DNA of 8,352 nucleotides from Fidelibacterota bacterium (GTDB lineage Bacteria; Fidelibacterota; Marinisomatia; Marinisomatales; TCS55), in contig PAXB01000037.1 of the NCBI GenBank assembly GCA_002715035.1, positions 25,811-34,162 on the forward strand, given 5' to 3'. This document shows positions 6,324-8,352 of this stretch, piece by piece (position 1 is the first letter of the stretch; every line of letters begins with the position of its first letter). The position numbers and the translations under genes were made by a program. Below the pieces are notes generated by a model. It made no database searches and was not told where the DNA came from. It saw only the letters and a program-made list of their open reading frames with translations.

Positions 6324-8352
6324 TGAAATCTTTATAGTCGCAGTACTGGCAATTATAATCACTCTTTTTTGTTTCAAAGGATCCTGCTCGAATGCCATTT
6401 GAAACTTCACGAATTTTTTCCCGACTTATTTCTAAATCATCTTCAGAGAAATGGTGTGATGACAAGGGATCATCCCCATACCGTAAAAAGTGTAAACTTG
6501 CATTTCCCGGATTACCATTGATCCCGGGGACGGCATCACGTAAAATGGCTTCCGAATACAATGCCATTTGCAAATTATTTTCAGATTTATCCTTCTTTTT
6601 ACTTGTTTTATAATCTACAATACCGAGCAAATCACCGTCTTGATCAATACGATCAATCTTCCCTGAAATTTTTACGTTAATATTATTCATGGTATAGGAA
6701 AAGGGTTTTTCCCGTCCCAAAACAGTAGGCGGATTTTTCTGTATAAACCGGAAATAGTCGGATAATAATTCTTCGCCCTGCTTGCGAAATTCTTCCCCAC
6801 GCTGGCGGTATTCGAAAGAATCCTCACGCCAGTGTTTTTCCAGAAGATCAAATAACATTTTCTCTGTTTGGTCTGCCACTTCAAGTCCGTGAAATTCTTC
6901 CAATATGCTGTGCATAATAGAACCAAACTCTCCAGTAGCACGCGTTTTTCTTTCAGGGATTTTATCAATGTATTTTAGCCTGTATTTCAACGGACAGGAA
7001 TTGTAGGTATCAATTTTGGTAGAGGACAGATGAAGTATACCAGAGACCTCTTTCGGTTGATCTGAATCGGTTAAATCTTTGGGGATATCACCTCGTTCCA
7101 TTTCTTCCAAGATTATTCGCGCGTTTTCCAATTGGTTGGCAGCGATTTCCCGGTTCAAATCTGCTAAAAGTCTTTGGCGTCTTTCACTAAGTGAAACTGT
7201 TTTTTCTTCATGTTCATTCATGGTCTTAATCTCCATGGGCTGTGGTTTCAGGTTTTCTAATTCTTTTGTAAAAAGAGATTGTCTTTTCGTAGGTCCGTAT
7301 AAATATAAATATGTTTTTGCGCGGGTGATACCCACATAAAATACACGCCGTTCTTCCCGTTCGTGGAGGATTCGAAATGGGGTATCTGCATTCTGCTCCC
7401 AAGCCATCCAGGAGGTCGGTAATCGGTTAATGGTTGGATGTTTCTTCAGACTTGAGGGAAAACTTCCACTGTAGAGAAAAGGCATTATCACAACGGGGAA
7501 CTGGAGTCCTTTGCTCTGGTGGATGGTCATTACTTGCACAGCGAGATTCTCCTTTTCGAGTTCCGGCTGAGCAGCGTTCTGGTTCGAAGCCAAAGCCATG
7601 ACTTCCATAAAATCGAGCCAATTGCTGAAGGATGCATTGGGGTCTTTATTGACAAATTGTTCAGCAAGATTTAAAATTTCACCTGCATTAGCAAGGTTAA
7701 GCCTTTGGGAATATCTATACGCCATCCGCATTGAAGTCATTAAATGAGTTTTTTTCAAAGCAGTCAATATTTCCCAAACCATTTCGTCTGCCTTTAACTT
7801 TTTTCCTAATGATTTCTGAAGTGTTTCGAATGATTGCATAACGAAAGTGATCTCTTTTGATTCTTTAGCTTGTGACTTCAGTTGATCGAGCTTTTCTTCA
7901 ATAGTGGTTTTTTCCATGGATTGAAAAAATGAATTTGCCCATGTTTCTCCCAAATGTTCTCTCAGTATCCGGTATAATGCAATTTGGGCATAATCATCTT
8001 TAGATAGTAAGTGTCCCCAGGCAAGGACATTTTTTACGATGGGCACATCAAAAAATTTCTCTATATGTATATCAACAGGAATGGCGGATTTTTGCAAGGC
8101 ATCGGCCATATTTCTAACATTTGCCCACCCACGGCAAATGACGGCGATATCACCATAAAGTGCTTTTCCATTGTTGATTAAAGAATGCACTAAATCCGGC
8201 AAAGCTTCTAATGTTTCCTTTTTATTCATCTGAATCCATTGTGGTTTCGGTCCTGTCTTAGCATTGGGGAGGCATTTTAGATTTTTGGGTGTACGATCTG
8301 GATTATGGCTGATCGTAGCATTGGCAAGGTCAAGAATTTTCTGAGTTGACCT
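6301..8352 (-). CDS. UvrD/Rep-type SF1 helicase fused to Fe-S PD-(D/E)XK nuclease, 5' end cut by window
   Basis: 683 residues are visible and the frame is open to the window edge. The first visible residues, RSTQKILDLANATISHN, are the family's motif IV region (usually NYRSTQ), so the start and the Walker A and B motifs lie outside, and the ATG at 8229 is internal. Visible residue numbers: motif V MTIHQSKGLQFP (275-286); motif VI ERRVFYVGITRAK (334-346, with the arginine finger); a helical, charged linker (about 370-435); then the nuclease: LSSTKIDTYNSCP (442-454), GEFGSIMHSILEEF (474-487), GKIDRID with Asp567, VDYKTS with Asp580 and Lys582, and QMALY (595-599). Cys453 with Cys668, Cys671 and Cys678 forms the four-cysteine 4Fe-4S arrangement seen in AddB, AdnB and Cas4-type nucleases. 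All visible catalytic residues are intact. The likely role is processing of double-strand DNA ends for recombinational repair in the cytoplasm, as in AddAB or AdnAB. A partner subunit may lie upstream. A phage-defence helicase is a less likely alternative. Confidence 0.92.
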   Translation of the reverse strand, partial: RSTQKILDLANATISHNPDRTPKNLKCLPNAKTGPKPQWIQMNKKETLEALPDLVHSLINNGKALYGDIAVICRGWANVRNMADALQKSAIPVDIHIEKFFDVPIVKNVLAWGHLLSKDDYAQIALYRILREHLGETWANSFFQSMEKTTIEEKLDQLKSQAKESKEITFVMQSFETLQKSLGKKLKADEMVWEILTALKKTHLMTSMRMAYRYSQRLNLANAGEILNLAEQFVNKDPNASFSNWLDFMEVMALASNQNAAQPELEKENLAVQVMTIHQSKGLQFPVVIMPFLYSGSFPSSLKKHPTINRLPTSWMAWEQNADTPFRILHEREERRVFYVGITRAKTYLYLYGPTKRQSLFTKELENLKPQPMEIKTMNEHEEKTVSLSERRQRLLADLNREIAANQLENARIILEEMERGDIPKDLTDSDQPKEVSGILHLSSTKIDTYNSCPLKYRLKYIDKIPERKTRATGEFGSIMHSILEEFHGLEVADQTEKMLFDLLEKHWREDSFEYRQRGEEFRKQGEELLSDYFRFIQKNPPTVLGREKPFSYTMNNINVKISGKIDRIDQDGDLLGIVDYKTSKKKDKSENNLQMALYSEAILRDAVPGINGNPGNASLHFLRYGDDPLSSHHFSEDDLEISREKIREVSNGIRAGSFETKKSDYNCQYCDYKDFICPAWED

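Noticed and set aside
6301..8229. Treating the ATG at 8229 as the start of the helicase-nuclease
   Set aside because: The 41 upstream codons are open and encode the motif IV sequence RSTQKILDLAN, so the gene continues beyond the window.

Overview
This window looks like chromosomal DNA from a moderately AT-rich Gram-negative bacterium. All four genes lie on the minus strand and are transcribed from the high-coordinate end towards position 1. Three encode proteins with export signals (two Sec-type, one Tat-type) from families common in the Bacteroidota, the wider FCB group, marine Marinimicrobia-type bacteria and Acidobacteria. The short lysine-led signal peptides and the particular mix of families remind me most of Marinimicrobia (SAR406). 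That placement is an impression from memory and has not been tested by any search.

Layout in transcription order: (1) 8352-6301, the C-terminal part of a UvrD/Rep-type SF1 helicase fused to an iron-sulfur PD-(D/E)XK nuclease. Its reading frame runs off the window edge, so the ATG at 8229 is not its start. (2) A 72-base gap with a T-run directly after the helicase stop, possibly a weak terminator. (3) 6228-3787, a secreted zinc metalloprotease (HExxHxxGxxH plus Met-turn) that starts at a GTG. (4) After 12 bases, 3774-682, a secreted 1030-residue beta-propeller protein of the sortilin/VPS10-like BNR (Asp-box) group; its ribosome-binding site directly follows the protease stop codon. (5) A 103-base gap with a possible promoter and a small inverted repeat. 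(6) 578-1, the N-terminal part of a Tat-exported glycosylasparaginase (aspartylglucosaminidase), cut by the window edge before its catalytic threonine.

The protease and propeller genes almost certainly form a translationally coupled pair. With the glycosylasparaginase they suggest an export-linked protein or glycopeptide degradation set: the protease would cut proteins, the propeller might bind or process substrate, and the glycosylasparaginase would remove asparagine from N-glycan stubs. The helicase-nuclease belongs to DNA repair and looks functionally separate.

I see no tRNA, rRNA, CRISPR array, insertion sequence, phage gene or pseudogene. I do not see a clear, undescribed system here. 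The points most worth checking are the secreted three-gene neighbourhood, the Tat signal on an autoprocessing hydrolase, and the lysine-rich linker in the propeller protein.
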